In this document: one piece after another, positions 9,401 through 19,417 of the stretch | How the letters are laid out: each line of letters starts with the position of its first letter | Numbering within the stretch: the first letter of the stretch is position 1 | Source of the DNA: Candidatus Avelusimicrobium faecicola | GTDB lineage: Bacteria > Elusimicrobiota > Elusimicrobia > Elusimicrobiales > Elusimicrobiaceae | NCBI GenBank assembly: GCA_900540405.1 | Contig: UQFW01000002.1 | Span: 1-53,926 of the forward strand | Reading direction: 5' to 3' | Length of the DNA stretch: 53,926 nt | Notes under the pieces: generated by a model | Seen by the model: only the letters and a program-made list of their open reading frames with translations | Databases searched by the model: none | Told to the model about the DNA's origin: nothing | Position numbers and translations under genes: made by a program

Positions 9401-10269
9401 TTATTGCTTCCAAACGCAAACTGCACGTTGGGGACAAAATGTCCGGCCGCCACGGGAACAAAGGGGTGGTCGCGCGTATTTTGCCGGAAGAAGATATGCC
9501 TTTCTTGCCGGACGGCACCCCGCTGGATATTGTGCTTTCTCCGTTGGGTATTCCTTCCCGTATGAACGTGGGCCAGTTGTTGGAAACCATGCTCGGTTGG
9601 GCGGCGCACTACTTGCATTACAACGCCGCTACCCCGGTGTTTGACGGCCCGAGCGAAGCCAAAGTGGTGGAAGAAATCCGCAAAGCAAAAGAGAAAATTT
9701 TGGACGATAAAGGACTTACGGGTAAAGCGCGCGCCGAATACGCCGCCAAATACCTGCCGGACGATTACTGCCGTATTACGCTGTACGACGGCCGCACCGG
9801 CGAACCGTTTGAAGAAAAAGTGACTATCGGCTACAAATATATGTTGAAACTGATTCACTTGGTGGAAGACAAGGTTCACGCCCGCTCCACCGGTCCTTAC
9901 AGCTTAATTACGCGCCAGCCCTTGGGCGGTAAAGCCCAGTTCGGCGGCCAGCGCTTCGGGGAAATGGAAGTGTGGGCCATTGAAGGTTATGGTGCAACGT
10001 ATACGCTGCAAGAATTCCTGACGGTCAAGTCCGACGATTTTGTGGGCCGTACCAAAATGTACGAATCTATCGTAAAAGGCGAAGCCCCTGCCCAACCCGG
10101 TGTGCCGGAATCCTTTAAGGTATTAATTAAAGAATTGCAGGCACTCGGTTTAAGCGTGGACTTGCTGAAGAAAGTGGACGAAGAAGGCGCGAACGGCGCG
10201 CCTTCCGCCTCCGAAAAATTGGTTGAGGCCAAAGACGCCGATATTGAGGCGGGAATTGTGACGAAATAG
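6409..10269 (+). CDS. rpoB: DNA-directed RNA polymerase subunit beta
   Basis: I choose the ATG at 6409 ([10 protein letters not shown]), giving 1286 residues, because it follows agcagga; 21 further upstream codons are open but do not look like RpoB. Conserved blocks are present in order: the rifampicin-pocket region ([24 protein letters not shown] followed by [15 protein letters not shown]), [21 protein letters not shown], the SGRHGNKGV block near the active site and [13 protein letters not shown]. The rifampicin region shows the usual susceptible-type residues (S-Q-F-M-D-Q, H-K-R-R). Its partner rpoC follows after 18 bases. Confidence 0.97.
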   Translation: [1286 protein letters not shown]

Positions 10270-10287
10270 CGTTCGGAGCTTTTGAAA

Positions 10288-13200
10288 ATGCAAACGAAAA
10301 AAGTGAAAAAACTTAGCGAATTAAATTTCTTTGATTTTGATGCCATTAAATTGGGCATTGCCAGCCCGGAACAGATACTGTCCTGGTCTTACGGGGAAGT
10401 AAAAAAACCGGAAACCATCAACTACCGCACGCTCAAACCGGAGCGCGACGGTCTGTTCTGCGAACGTATCTTCGGGCCGACCAAAGACTACGAATGCGCC
10501 TGCGGTAAATACCGCTGGGTAAAATTCAAAGGGATTCAGTGCGACCGCTGCGGTGTGGAAATTACCGAAGCGAAAGTGCGCCGCGAACGCATGGGCCATA
10601 TTGAATTGGCCGTGCCGGTGGCCCACGTTTGGTTCTTGCGCAAAAACCCGTCCCGCATTGGTATTATTTTGGATATGCGCACCAGCGATTTGGAACGCGT
10701 GGTGTACTATGCCGCCTATGTGGTAATTGAAGACTGCATAGACAGCGTGACCGGGCGCACGGATTTCAAAAAAGGCACGTTGCTTTCCGACGTGCAAGTG
10801 CGCGAAGCCCGCAAAAAACACGGTGCCCGCTTGAAAGTGGACATCGGGGCTCCGGCTATCCAAAAATTATTGCAAGGCATTGATTTTGATAAAGAAATTC
10901 CGGCCCTGCACGAACAGTTGAAAAACACGCAGAGCGAACTGGAACGCACCAAACTTATCCGCCGCATTAAAACGATGGAAGAATTTAAGGAAAGCGGCAA
11001 CCGCCCCGAATGGATGATTATGAGCGTACTGCCGGTCATTCCGCCGGACTTGCGCCCGCTCGTTCCGCTGGATGGCGGCCGTTTTGCGGCTTCTGACTTG
11101 AACGACTTGTACCGCCGCATTATCAACCGCAACAACCGCTTGAAACATATTGAATCCTTGCGCGCGCCGGAAGTGATGATTTATAACGAAAAACGCCTCC
11201 TGCAAGAAGCGGTGGATGCGTTGATTGAAAACGGTGCCCGCGGTAAAGTTTCTATCGGGCCCGGCGGCAGACCGCTGAAATCTCTTTCCGACAGCATTAA
11301 AGGTAAACACGGTCGTTTCCGCCAGAACTTGCTGGGTAAACGCGTGGACTATTCCGGCCGCTCCGTTATTGTGGTAGGCCCGAACTTGAAACTGCACCAG
11401 TGCGGTTTGCCGAAACTGATGGCGTTGGAACTTTTCAAACCGTTTATCATTGGCGAATTGATGAAGAAAGAAGGCGTCACCTTGAAATCCGCCAAAAAGA
11501 TGTTGGAGCGCGTCCGCCCGGAAATTTGGGATATTTTGGAAAAAGTGACCAAAAATCACCCGGTCCTTTTGAACCGCGCCCCCACCTTGCACCGCTTGGG
11601 TATCCAGGCGTTTGAACCGGTACTGATTGAAGGTAAAGCCATTCAGTTGCACCCGCTTACCTGTGCCGCTTTCAACGCTGACTTCGACGGTGACCAGATG
11701 GCCGTTCACGTGCCGCTTTCTTTGGAAGCCCAAATGGAAGCCCGCGCGCTGATGTTGGCCTCTAACAACATTTTATCTCCCGCGTCCGGCAAGCCGATTG
11801 CCACGCCGTCCCACGATATGGTATTGGGTATTAACTTTATTACCACCATTAAGGACGGCGACATCGGCGAAGGCTCTATCTTCGGCAGTAAAGAAGAAGC
11901 CCTCGTGGCGTTGGAATACGGCAAACTGTCCTTGCACGCTAAAATTAAAGTGCGCGGATTAAACGTAATTGCCGAACCCGGTTTGGACCCGAAAGATGAA
12001 GGGAATGCCTCCAAATGGAAAGATTTTACTTCCGTGGGCCGCATTATTTTCAACCAAGTAATGCCCAAAGGGTGGAACTACATCAACAAGACCGTGGACA
12101 AAAAAGTCTTGGCCGCGTTGGTGGACGAATGTTATAAGAGCAAAGAATACGGCCGCTATGCCGCCGTACAGCTTTTGGATAACATTATGAAGATGGGCTA
12201 CCACTATGCTACGCTGTCCGGCTTGTCTATTTCCGTGGCGGATATGACGATTCCGTCTGCCAAACAGAAATACATTGCGGATGCCAAAAAACAAGTGGCC
12301 CAAATCCAAGCCCAGGCGGATGCCGGTATCATTACCGAAGGCGAACGCTATAACAAAGTAATTGATATTTGGACCCGCGTGACGGATGACGTGGGTAGCG
12401 AACTCTTCAAAGAAATGAAAAAATTTGAAGATTCCAAATATGACCCCACCAATAAGGAACACAGCGGCCAGCGCTTTAACTCCGTCTACATGATGGCTGA
12501 TTCCGGCGCCCGCGGTTCCCGCCAACAGGTGCGCCAGTTGGCCGGTATGCGCGGTTTGATGGCTAAACCGCAGAAGAAACTGACCGGCGGCCAGGGTGAA
12601 ATTATTGAAAACCCGATTACCGCTAACTTCCGTGAAGGGCTGTCCGTGTTGGAATACTTTATTTCCACGCACGGTGGTCGTAAAGGTCTTTCCGATACGG
12701 CTTTGAAAACAGCCGACGCCGGTTATTTAACCCGCCGTTTGGTGGACGTAGCCCACAACGTAGTAATTACGGAAGAAGACTGCGGCACCCACAACGGGAT
12801 TGTAGTTAAATCCTTGATGAGCGGCGAAGATATGGTGGAACCGATTGAAGAACGTATTTTGGGCCGCACCAGCTTGGAAGACGTGGTGGTCAAAACTCCG
12901 GACGGTAAAGATTTAACCATCATTAAAGAAGGCGATTTGATTACGCTGGAACAGAGCAAACTGGTCAAACAATATGGGGTGGAATCCGTACGCATCCGCT
13001 CCGTGCTGACCTGCGAAGCGCCGTTCGGCGTGTGCGCCCGCTGCTATGGCTTGTCCTTGGCTACCGCTACCAGAAGCAACCCCGGCGATTCCGTGGGTAT
13101 TATTGCGGCCCAGTCCATCGGCGAACCGGGTACCCAGCTTACGTTGCGTACGTTCCACATCGGTGGTACGGCGTCGCGCGTGTTGGCCCGCAGCCAGGCG

Positions 13201-14451
13201 GTTGCCGAAGTTTCCGGCAAAGTGACCTTCAAAGATATGAAGCTCATTACGGACCGCTTTGATAAAAAAATCTGCATTTCCCGCAATGGCTCTATCTTTG
13301 TAGAGGCCGGAAATGGTACAATAAAAGAATATAAGATTCAGTATGGTGCGGCCGTGTACACCGCGGATAAAGCCCATGCTGAAAAAGGGACGCTGCTGGC
13401 CGAATGGGACCCGCACTCTATTCCTGTATTGGCGGAAGTGACCGGAACGGTTAAACTTTCCGACGTAGTGGAAGGTATTACCTTGCAGGAAGAACGCAAC
13501 AAAGTGACGGGTGTTATTGAACGTAAAATCATCGCCAGCCGCATGGGCAAAAAGAACCCGCGTATCAGCATTGAAGGCAAAGGCTCCAAGATGAACTTGC
13601 CGTTGCCGATTGATACGATTTTGATGGTAGAAAGCGGGGAAGAAGTAGAACCCGGTGATATTTTGGCAAAAATCGCCCGCGAAGCCGGCAGTACCAAAGA
13701 CATCACGGGCGGTCTGCCCAGAATTGCGGAATTGTTTGAAGCCCGCCGCCCGCGCAACCCGGCCATTATTGCCGAGTTTGAAGGGATTGTGAGCTTGGAA
13801 ACGTCCCCGAAAGGTTTGATTGAAGTAGTCGTGCGGAATGAAGAAACCAACCAGGTTAAACAGTACAGCATTCCGCAAGGCAAACACTTGGTCGTGTACG
13901 AAGGCGACCACGTTGGCGTGGGCGAAGCCCTGACCGACGGCGCTATTGACCCGCACGATGTGTTGCGTGTCAAAGGCGATAAAGAAGCACAAGAGTTCCT
14001 GTTAAACGCCATTCAGGAAGTGTACAGACTGCAGGGCGTGACGATTAATGACAGACATATTGAGGTTATTGTCCGTCAGATGTTGGGGAACGTAAAAATT
14101 CTGGACGCAGGTGATACGGCGTTCCTGAAAGGTGAAATCCGCAGCAAAGCCAGCTGGCTCAGAGAAAACGCTAAAATGAAAGCGGCCGGCAAAAACATGG
14201 CGGATGCGGAAACCATCCTTTTGGGTATCAGCAAAGCATCCCTCGCTTCCGAATCGTTTATATCCGCGGCAAGCTTCCAAGAAACCACCAAGGTTTTGAC
14301 GGATGCCGCAATTACGGGCCAGGTGGACGAATTGCAAGGCCTGAAAGAAAATGTAATCGTAGGCCATTTGATACCGGCGGGTACGGGTATTTCCGCCCGG
14401 CAAATTGCCGAAGAGTTTGAAGAAAAACGCAAAGAAACAGGAGAGAAGTAA
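10288..14451 (+). CDS. rpoC: DNA-directed RNA polymerase subunit beta'
   Basis: The ATG at 10288 lies 9 bases after GGAG; a TTG two codons earlier is less likely. The product has 1387 residues. Zinc ligands C70, C72, C85 and C88 form the N-terminal zipper zinc site. The catalytic NADFDGD motif is at about residues 463-469 and holds the three Asp that bind magnesium. The second zinc site includes CGTHNG and [11 protein letters not shown], and the trigger-loop region [13 protein letters not shown] is intact. The stop codon overlaps the rpsL start by one base (TAATG). Confidence 0.97.
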   Translation: MQTKKVKKLSELNFFDFDAIKLGIASPEQILSWSYGEVKKPETINYRTLKPERDGLFCERIFGPTKDYECACGKYRWVKFKGIQCDRCGVEITEAKVRRERMGHIELAVPVAHVWFLRKNPSRIGIILDMRTSDLERVVYYAAYVVIEDCIDSVTGRTDFKKGTLLSDVQVREARKKHGARLKVDIGAPAIQKLLQGIDFDKEIPALHEQLKNTQSELERTKLIRRIKTMEEFKESGNRPEWMIMSVLPVIPPDLRPLVPLDGGRFAASDLNDLYRRIINRNNRLKHIESLRAPEVMIYNEKRLLQEAVDALIENGARGKVSIGPGGRPLKSLSDSIKGKHGRFRQNLLGKRVDYSGRSVIVVGPNLKLHQCGLPKLMALELFKPFIIGELMKKEGVTLKSAKKMLERVRPEIWDILEKVTKNHPVLLNRAPTLHRLGIQAFEPVLIEGKAIQLHPLTCAAFNADFDGDQMAVHVPLSLEAQMEARALMLASNNILSPASGKPIATPSHDMVLGINFITTIKDGDIGEGSIFGSKEEALVALEYGKLSLHAKIKVRGLNVIAEPGLDPKDEGNASKWKDFTSVGRIIFNQVMPKGWNYINKTVDKKVLAALVDECYKSKEYGRYAAVQLLDNIMKMGYHYATLSGLSISVADMTIPSAKQKYIADAKKQVAQIQAQADAGIITEGERYNKVIDIWTRVTDDVGSELFKEMKKFEDSKYDPTNKEHSGQRFNSVYMMADSGARGSRQQVRQLAGMRGLMAKPQKKLTGGQGEIIENPITANFREGLSVLEYFISTHGGRKGLSDTALKTADAGYLTRRLVDVAHNVVITEEDCGTHNGIVVKSLMSGEDMVEPIEERILGRTSLEDVVVKTPDGKDLTIIKEGDLITLEQSKLVKQYGVESVRIRSVLTCEAPFGVCARCYGLSLATATRSNPGDSVGIIAAQSIGEPGTQLTLRTFHIGGTASRVLARSQAVAEVSGKVTFKDMKLITDRFDKKICISRNGSIFVEAGNGTIKEYKIQYGAAVYTADKAHAEKGTLLAEWDPHSIPVLAEVTGTVKLSDVVEGITLQEERNKVTGVIERKIIASRMGKKNPRISIEGKGSKMNLPLPIDTILMVESGEEVEPGDILAKIAREAGSTKDITGGLPRIAELFEARRPRNPAIIAEFEGIVSLETSPKGLIEVVVRNEETNQVKQYSIPQGKHLVVYEGDHVGVGEALTDGAIDPHDVLRVKGDKEAQEFLLNAIQEVYRLQGVTINDRHIEVIVRQMLGNVKILDAGDTAFLKGEIRSKASWLRENAKMKAAGKNMADAETILLGISKASLASESFISAASFQETTKVLTDAAITGQVDELQGLKENVIVGHLIPAGTGISARQIAEEFEEKRKETGEK

Positions 14452-14831
14452 TGCCAACAGTAAACCAATTAGTGAAATACGGACGGGCGAAAGAAATTCA
14501 CAGAACGAAATCCCCGGCGTTGCAAGCTTGCCCTCAAAGAAGAGGCGTCTGCACCCGTGTTTATACCACAACCCCCAAAAAGCCTAACTCTGCTTTAAGA
14601 AAGGTTGCCCGTGTAAAGTTGACCTCCAAAGTGGAAGTCACCGCTTACATTCCCGGTGTGGGCCACAACTTGCAGGAACACTCTATTGTGTTAGTGCGCG
14701 GTGGCCGTGTGAAAGACTTGCCGGGTGTGCGCTATCACATCATTCGCGGCGCGTTGGACGCGTCGGGCGTTGAAAACAGAAAACAGGGCAGATCTCTTTA
14801 CGGCGTAAAGAGACCCAAGGCCGGTAAATAA
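14451..14831 (+). CDS. rpsL: Ribosomal protein S12
   Basis: The 126-residue product carries the decoding-centre loop [11 protein letters not shown] (about 41-51) and the [10 protein letters not shown] and GVRYH segments. The lysines of the KKPNS loop, where streptomycin-resistance substitutions occur, are unchanged. The start overlaps the rpoC stop, so translation is coupled. Confidence 0.97.
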   Translation: MPTVNQLVKYGRAKEIHRTKSPALQACPQRRGVCTRVYTTTPKKPNSALRKVARVKLTSKVEVTAYIPGVGHNLQEHSIVLVRGGRVKDLPGVRYHIIRGALDASGVENRKQGRSLYGVKRPKAGK

Positions 14832-14849
14832 TTTAGGAGTTAGAACAGT

Positions 14850-15329
14850 ATGCCTAGAAAAGGTTTAAGACCCAGAGACAGAAGACCGCAACCCGCACCG
14901 GATTTTAAGTACAATTCCGTGTTGGTTTCCCGGTTTATTAACAAATTGAATTTTGAAGGTAAAACTTCCGCCGCCGAAAAAGTATTAGACGGCGCCATGG
15001 CTATCATTGCCGAAAAAACCAAAGAAAACGCGCTGGACGTATTCAATAAATGTATTGAAAACGTCCGCCCGTTGGTGGAAGTAAAAGCCCGCCGCGTGGG
15101 TGGTGCTACTTATCAGGTTCCTACGGAAGTAAAACCGTTGCGCAGCACCTCTTTGGCTATGCGCTGGCTGATTGGCGCCGCGCAAAGCCGCAAAGGCCGC
15201 CCGATGGCTGAAAAATTGGCCGAAGAAATCATCTTGGGCGCCAAAAAAGAAGGCACCGCTTTCAAGAAAAGAGAAGACGTGCATAAAATGGCCGAAGCCA
15301 ACCGCGCTTTTGCCCATTTCAAATGGTAA
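14850..15329 (+). CDS. rpsG: Ribosomal protein S7
   Basis: The 159-residue product starts MPRKG and contains the S7 signature region: ENVRPLVEVKARRVGGATYQ, then VPTEV, and R..R..AHFKW at the end. S7 nucleates assembly of the 30S head. A Shine-Dalgarno (taggag) precedes it, and it stands in the str-operon order rpsL-rpsG-fusA. Confidence 0.96.
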   Translation: MPRKGLRPRDRRPQPAPDFKYNSVLVSRFINKLNFEGKTSAAEKVLDGAMAIIAEKTKENALDVFNKCIENVRPLVEVKARRVGGATYQVPTEVKPLRSTSLAMRWLIGAAQSRKGRPMAEKLAEEIILGAKKEGTAFKKREDVHKMAEANRAFAHFKW

Positions 15330-15344
15330 TTGGGAACTAAAGAT

Positions 15345-17447
15345 ATGGCTGAATTCAAAACCTATCCGTTAGATAAAATCAGAAACATCGGTATTATCGC
15401 GCACATTGACGCCGGTAAGACCACCACCTCTGAAAGAATCCTTTACTATACCGGTAAAGTGCATAAAATCGGGGAAACGCACGACGGCGCGTCCGTGACG
15501 GACTGGATGGAACAGGAACGCGAACGCGGTATTACTATTACCTCCGCCGCCATTTACTGCGTTTGGAAAGATTGCCAACTCAACATTATTGACACCCCCG
15601 GCCACGTGGACTTCACCGCCGAAGTGGAACGTTCTTTGCGCGTTCTGGACGGCGCTGTGTGCTGCTTTGACGGCGTGCAGGGCGTGGAACCCCAGTCTGA
15701 AACCGTATGGCGCCAGGCTGATAAGTACCATGTACCCCGTATTGCTTACATCAACAAGATGGACCGCATCGGCGCGGACTTCGTCCGCTCCGCCAACTCC
15801 ATTAAGGAAAAACTGGGCGGCAACGCTTGCCCCATTCAGCTTCCTGTCGGCGCCGAAGATAAATTCGTCGGCGTGGTGGACTTGGTAAAAATGAAAGCCA
15901 TTATTTGGGACGGCGACCACAACGGCGCCACCTTTAACGAGGTAGAAATCCCGGCGGACCTGAAAGAAGCGGCCGAAAAAGCCCACTTGGAAATGATTGA
16001 AAAGCTGGCGGATTTTGATGAAGCCTTAATGGAACGCTACTTGAACGGCGAAACGAACTTCACCGTTGAAGAAATTAAAAAAGCCATTCGTAAAGGTACC
16101 TTAACGGGTAAATTCTTCCCCGTGATTTGCGGTTCCTCTTACAAAAACAAAGGCGTTCAACCCTTGTTGGACTGCGTGAACGATTATCTACCCTCTCCTG
16201 TAGACGTTCCTGCCGTCAAAGGGACCAATCCCAACACGGGCGAAGAAGAATTCCGCAAACCGTCCAACACGGAACCGTTCTGCGGCTTAATCTTCAAAAT
16301 TCAAACGGACCCGTTTGTGGGTAAATTAAGCTTCTTCCGCATTTATTCCGGTATGCTTAAAGCCGGTGATACGGTGTTCTTCCCCGGCAAAAACGCCTCT
16401 GAACGCTTCGGCCGTATGATGCGTATGATGGCCGACAAACGCGAAGAAGTAAAAGAATTGGGCGCCGGCGAAATTGCCGCCACCGTGGCTATTAAAAATG
16501 CCCGCGTGGGGCAGACCATTTGCTCTCCGGACCACCCGATTGTGCTGGAAAGCATCACTTTCCCTGAACCGGTAATCTCCATCGCCGTGGAACCCAAATC
16601 CAAGGCCGATGAAGAAAAAATGTCCAACGCGCTGGCCCGCTTGGCCGAAGAAGACCAAACCTTCCGCGTGCATACGGACGAAGAAACCGGCCAAACCGTT
16701 ATTTCCGGTATGGGCGAACTCCACTTGGATATTATTGTTGACCGCATGAAACGCGAATTCAACGTACAAGCCAACGTGGGCGCGCCGCAGGTTGCGTATC
16801 GCGAAACCATCACCAAAACGGTGGAACAGGAAACCAAGTTTGTGCGCCAGTCCGGCGGTCGTGGTCAATATGGTCACGTCTTCCTTAGACTGGAACCGCA
16901 GGAAAAAGGCAAAGGGTTTGAATTCGTTAACGAAATCACCCAAGGCCGTATTCCGAAAGAATACATCCCTGCTATTGAAAAAGGCTGCCGCGAAGCGCTG
17001 GATTCCGGTGCGATCGCCGGGTACCCCTTGGTGGATATTAAAGTGGCCGTGTTTGACGGTTCCTTCCACGAAGTGGACTCCTCCGAAATGGCCTTTAAGA
17101 TTGCTGCCTCTATGGCCTTGAAAGACGGCGCCAAGAAAGCCAACCCGATTATTCTGGAACCTATCATGAAAGTAGAAGTGGTAGCTCCGGAAGCCAACTT
17201 GGGCGATATTATTGGTGACTTGAGCTCCCGCCGCGGCCAAATCGGCGAAATGGGTGTGCGCGGCAACGTGCGCTATGTACGCGCCGAAGTGCCGCTGGCC
17301 GAAATGTTCGGCTATGCCACCAACGTCCGCTCCTTATCTCAGGGCCGCGCGTCGTTCACCATGGAACCCAGCCACTATGCTGAAGTCCCGGCGAACGTAG
17401 CCAAAGCCATTATTGAAAAGAGAACGGCTGAAAAGACTGCCGCCTAA
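15345..17447 (+). CDS. fusA: Elongation factor G
   Basis: The start is the ATG of [16 protein letters not shown], giving 700 residues; five upstream codons from a TTG are open but not family-like. G motifs are visible: [10 protein letters not shown] (19-28), DTPGH (83-87) and NKMD. Domains II-V follow with the usual GMGELHLDI and GGRGQYGHV segments. EF-G drives ribosomal translocation. A strong terminator follows, and tuf, the common next gene, is missing. Confidence 0.97.
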   Translation: MAEFKTYPLDKIRNIGIIAHIDAGKTTTSERILYYTGKVHKIGETHDGASVTDWMEQERERGITITSAAIYCVWKDCQLNIIDTPGHVDFTAEVERSLRVLDGAVCCFDGVQGVEPQSETVWRQADKYHVPRIAYINKMDRIGADFVRSANSIKEKLGGNACPIQLPVGAEDKFVGVVDLVKMKAIIWDGDHNGATFNEVEIPADLKEAAEKAHLEMIEKLADFDEALMERYLNGETNFTVEEIKKAIRKGTLTGKFFPVICGSSYKNKGVQPLLDCVNDYLPSPVDVPAVKGTNPNTGEEEFRKPSNTEPFCGLIFKIQTDPFVGKLSFFRIYSGMLKAGDTVFFPGKNASERFGRMMRMMADKREEVKELGAGEIAATVAIKNARVGQTICSPDHPIVLESITFPEPVISIAVEPKSKADEEKMSNALARLAEEDQTFRVHTDEETGQTVISGMGELHLDIIVDRMKREFNVQANVGAPQVAYRETITKTVEQETKFVRQSGGRGQYGHVFLRLEPQEKGKGFEFVNEITQGRIPKEYIPAIEKGCREALDSGAIAGYPLVDIKVAVFDGSFHEVDSSEMAFKIAASMALKDGAKKANPIILEPIMKVEVVAPEANLGDIIGDLSSRRGQIGEMGVRGNVRYVRAEVPLAEMFGYATNVRSLSQGRASFTMEPSHYAEVPANVAKAIIEKRTAEKTAA

Positions 17448-17469
17448 TCAGGTTGCAACTTGAACATTT

Positions 17470-17505
17470 ACGGAACGCCTGCCAAAAGCGGGCGTTCCGT
17501 TTTTT
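17470..17505 (+). terminator. Intrinsic terminator of the str operon
   Basis: ACGGAACGCC..GC (17470-17482), an AAAA-containing loop, then GC.GGCGTTCCGT (17488-17500) and a T run. The hairpin is long and nearly perfect. Confidence 0.9.
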
Positions 17506-17690
17506 GTTGTAGGGATATGCGTTGTGGGGGGAGCTGGGCCGTTGCGTGGGGGCGCGGCTTTTGTGTGGCGGAACCCGCGTTGCCCAGTGCGTATGCGCGT
17601 GGTGGGGGGCGTGATTTTTGAGGGAAGGGCGGATAAGCCGTTGGGCGTGGTGGGGGATAAACCTTACCCGGGGCGTGGTAAATTTCGGCA

Positions 17691-17779
17691 AAATGCGCGG
17701 CGCTTTCCGGCCGTAGCGGTCAATCACTCAACTGGGCATATTGTGTAAACAGCAACGCAAACGCGCGGCGCTTTCCGGC
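17691..17779 (+). repeat. 21-bp direct repeat in the gene-free stretch after fusA
   Basis: AAA(T/C)GCGCGGCGCTTTCC followed by GGC occurs at 17691-17711 and again at 17759-17779 with one mismatch, 68 bases apart. The stretch 17506-17787 has no supported gene; its open frames lack a start site or recognisable sequence. The repeats lie just upstream of the first lipoprotein promoter and could be a binding site or a recombination scar. Confidence 0.5.
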
Positions 17780-17787
17780 TCGTTTTT

Positions 17788-17796
17788 TGCTACAAT
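17788..17796 (+). promoter_or_regulatory. Extended -10 promoter, leaderless type
   Basis: TGC-TACAAT ends seven bases before the ATG at 17804. No Shine-Dalgarno fits between, so transcription should begin at or next to the start codon. Confidence 0.55.
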
Positions 17797-17803
17797 ACCA
17801 AAT

Positions 17804-18127
17804 ATGAGATTTCCTTTCATTTTAGGGGCGGTGTGCCTGCTTGCGGTCGGCTGTGCGCCCAGTTTGCAAAAACACCAAAACCAGCTTTTTGCCCGCTTTG
17901 TGGCACAAGCCCATGTGGGTTGTTCGGCGGATGAAGAATGTACGGCCGTTCTGCTTTCGTGCCGTTATCCCCAATGGGGCTATGCCGCCATTAACCGTTT
18001 GGAGCTGGGGGATGTTAAGCGTATCCGCCAGGCCGATTGGTACACCCGCTGTAAAAAAGAGCCGCCGCCCGCGGATGAAATCCCTACCCGGTGTGTTTCC
18101 GGGCGGTGCCGGTTAGTAAACCCATAA
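17804..18127 (+). CDS. Small Cys-containing lipoprotein A (107 aa)
   Basis: A lipoprotein signal ends in LAVGC with the lipidated Cys at residue 17, which supports the ATG at 17804. The mature part holds CSADEECTAV, a later Cys, an AIN segment and a CVSGRC end. It is the divergent member of a four-gene family: it keeps the C-x2-D-x-x-C-xAV start and the C-x4-C end but lacks the CC-x-C core. The only promoter-like sequence is 7 bases from the ATG, and no ribosome-binding site is visible. The function is unknown. Confidence 0.78.
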   Translation: MRFPFILGAVCLLAVGCAPSLQKHQNQLFARFVAQAHVGCSADEECTAVLLSCRYPQWGYAAINRLELGDVKRIRQADWYTRCKKEPPPADEIPTRCVSGRCRLVNP

Positions 18128-18134
18128 ACAGATT

Positions 18135-18143
18135 TGGTATAAT
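18135..18143 (+). promoter_or_regulatory. Extended -10 promoter for lipoproteins B-D
   Basis: TGG-TATAAT, in the same TTTGGTATAATA context as the promoter at 19418-19426. It lies 26 bases before the start of the second lipoprotein gene, which has a Shine-Dalgarno (cagggaga). Confidence 0.65.
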
Positions 18144-18169
18144 ATAAAAAACTTATCAGGGAGACTTTT

Positions 18170-18493
18170 ATGCTAAAACAAATTGCTGTCGGTTTGTTGT
18201 TGATCGCCGGTGTATTGGGGGCGGGGTGCGCTTCGGCTCCTAAAAACGGGCATACCTATACCCAGCTGATTCAGGCTAACCAAGACTGCCGGACGGATGC
18301 GGATTGTGTAGCTGTCAACCGTTCCTGCTGCCGCTGTGACGGTAAAGTTGCCGTCAACCGGCGTGTGGCCGCCGCTTTGCGCACTAAATGGCTCAGCGAC
18401 TGCCCCACCGCCGTCTGCACCCAAGAAATGTGCTATACGGATTTGAACGTGTCCTGCCAAAATAACCGTTGCGTGGGTACTTTGGCCCAATAA
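18170..18493 (+). CDS. Small Cys-rich lipoprotein B (107 aa)
   Basis: The lipobox LGAGC places the lipidated Cys at residue 20. The mature domain follows the family pattern: C-x2-D-x-D-C-VAVN-x3-CC-x-C-DGK-VAVN-x4-A-ALR, then a spaced C..C-TQEMCY and C-x4-C-VGTL. Eight or more cysteines in about 75 residues suggest disulphides or metal binding outside the inner membrane. I do not recognise a named domain. It is the first gene of the B-C-D unit. Confidence 0.82.
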   Translation: MLKQIAVGLLLIAGVLGAGCASAPKNGHTYTQLIQANQDCRTDADCVAVNRSCCRCDGKVAVNRRVAAALRTKWLSDCPTAVCTQEMCYTDLNVSCQNNRCVGTLAQ

Positions 18494-18497
18494 ATTT

Positions 18498-18854
18498 ATG
18501 AAACAGTGGAAACTTCTTTTGTGTGGTTGTGCGGCCCTTTTTGTGGGGGCCTGCACCAGCCCAAGCGCCGCGGTGAATGCCGTTCCGGCGGAATATGCCC
18601 AATTAGTGGCTTCGGCCGATAAAACCTGCCAAACGGATAGCGATTGCGCCGCCGTTCAAAAGGGCTGTTGCCCTTGCGCGGGTTATGAGGCCGTCAACGC
18701 CCGCGTGGCCGCCAAATTGCAAAAAAAGCTGAAAAAAGCGTGCGGTATGGCCGCTTGCACTTTGGAAATGTGCTACGAGGAAATTACGCCTAAATGCGTA
18801 AAGAACCAATGCGCGGGAGAGCTTAAACCAATGTCCGCGTATCGGATGAATTAG
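18498..18854 (+). CDS. Small Cys-rich lipoprotein C (118 aa)
   Basis: The lipobox FVGAC puts the lipid Cys at residue 19. The mature part reads NAVPAEYAQLVASADKTC, then QTDSDCAAVQKGCCPCAGYEAVN, then an amphipathic helix rich in Lys, C..CTLEMCY and CVKNQC. It is clearly paralogous to the next gene (NAVPA, DSDC-AVQKGCCPCAGYEAVN shared). It starts four bases after the previous stop with no Shine-Dalgarno, so translation is probably coupled. Confidence 0.83.
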   Translation: MKQWKLLLCGCAALFVGACTSPSAAVNAVPAEYAQLVASADKTCQTDSDCAAVQKGCCPCAGYEAVNARVAAKLQKKLKKACGMAACTLEMCYEEITPKCVKNQCAGELKPMSAYRMN

Positions 18855-18863
18855 AGGAAATAA

Positions 18864-19217
18864 ATGAAAAAAGTATTTTTTATGATGTTAGCCGCCGGGT
18901 TGTTTGCCGCGTGCGGTACTGCCCAGCAAAACGTGGGGATTAACGCCGTTCCGGCCCAATTAACCAAGGCCGTGGCGGCGGCAGATAAAGCCTGTCAGGC
19001 CGATAGCGATTGCGTGGCCGTGCAGAAAGGTTGCTGCCCCTGCGCCGGGTATGAAGCCGTAAATAAAACGGCGGCCCAAAAGGTTCAAACGGTGTTGGAT
19101 AAAGCCTGCGCCGGCGGCGGTTGCACGCGCGAAGCGTGCTATACGCGCATTACCACCCAGTGTGTAAACCACGTTTGCACAGGTACCCTGGTGGCTCCGC
19201 GTGCGGTAGCTTTGTAA
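18864..19217 (+). CDS. Small Cys-rich lipoprotein D (117 aa)
   Basis: The lipobox LFAAC puts the lipid Cys at residue 17. The mature sequence has GINAVPAQL, ADSDCVAVQKGCCPCAGYEA, an Ala/Lys helix, then CAGGGCTREACYTRITTQC and CTGTLV. A GAGGA site precedes the ATG. C and D look like a recent duplication; B and A are older copies. A terminator follows at 19232-19262 and closes the cluster before the S10 operon. The function is unknown. Confidence 0.83.
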   Translation: MKKVFFMMLAAGLFAACGTAQQNVGINAVPAQLTKAVAAADKACQADSDCVAVQKGCCPCAGYEAVNKTAAQKVQTVLDKACAGGGCTREACYTRITTQCVNHVCTGTLVAPRAVAL

Positions 19218-19231
19218 GTTATTAAAATAAC

Positions 19232-19262
19232 AAAAGGCCGGCCCGAAAGCCGGTCTTTTTGT
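19232..19262 (+). terminator. Terminator of the lipoprotein cluster
   Basis: AAAAG.CCGGC pairs with GCCGG.CTTTTT around CCGAAA. The A tract before and T tract after make it potentially bidirectional. Confidence 0.85.
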
Positions 19263-19302
19263 TTGTAAAGAAAGCAACCACCGGTTTGTATTGGAGAATA
19301 CC

Positions 19303-19331
19303 TTTACAACCCTAAACAGATTTTATACAAT
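19303..19331 (+). promoter_or_regulatory. Distal S10 operon promoter
   Basis: TTTACA (19303-19308), an exact 17-base spacer and TACAAT (19326-19331). It lies about 220 bases before rpsJ. The 19218-19548 gap holds only this promoter, a second promoter, a terminator and the leader hairpin. Confidence 0.65.
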
Positions 19332-19417
19332 ATACATAAGCGAATTTTAGGCGTTGGATTTGAACGCAAAACGGTGAAAATTGTTAGTAAAAATTCTACG
19401 CAAACGCCCCTGAATTT

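Noticed and set aside
17524..17748. Small plus-strand protein after fusA
   Set aside because: No ribosome-binding site, odd composition and no recognisable sequence; it also spans the 21-bp direct repeat.
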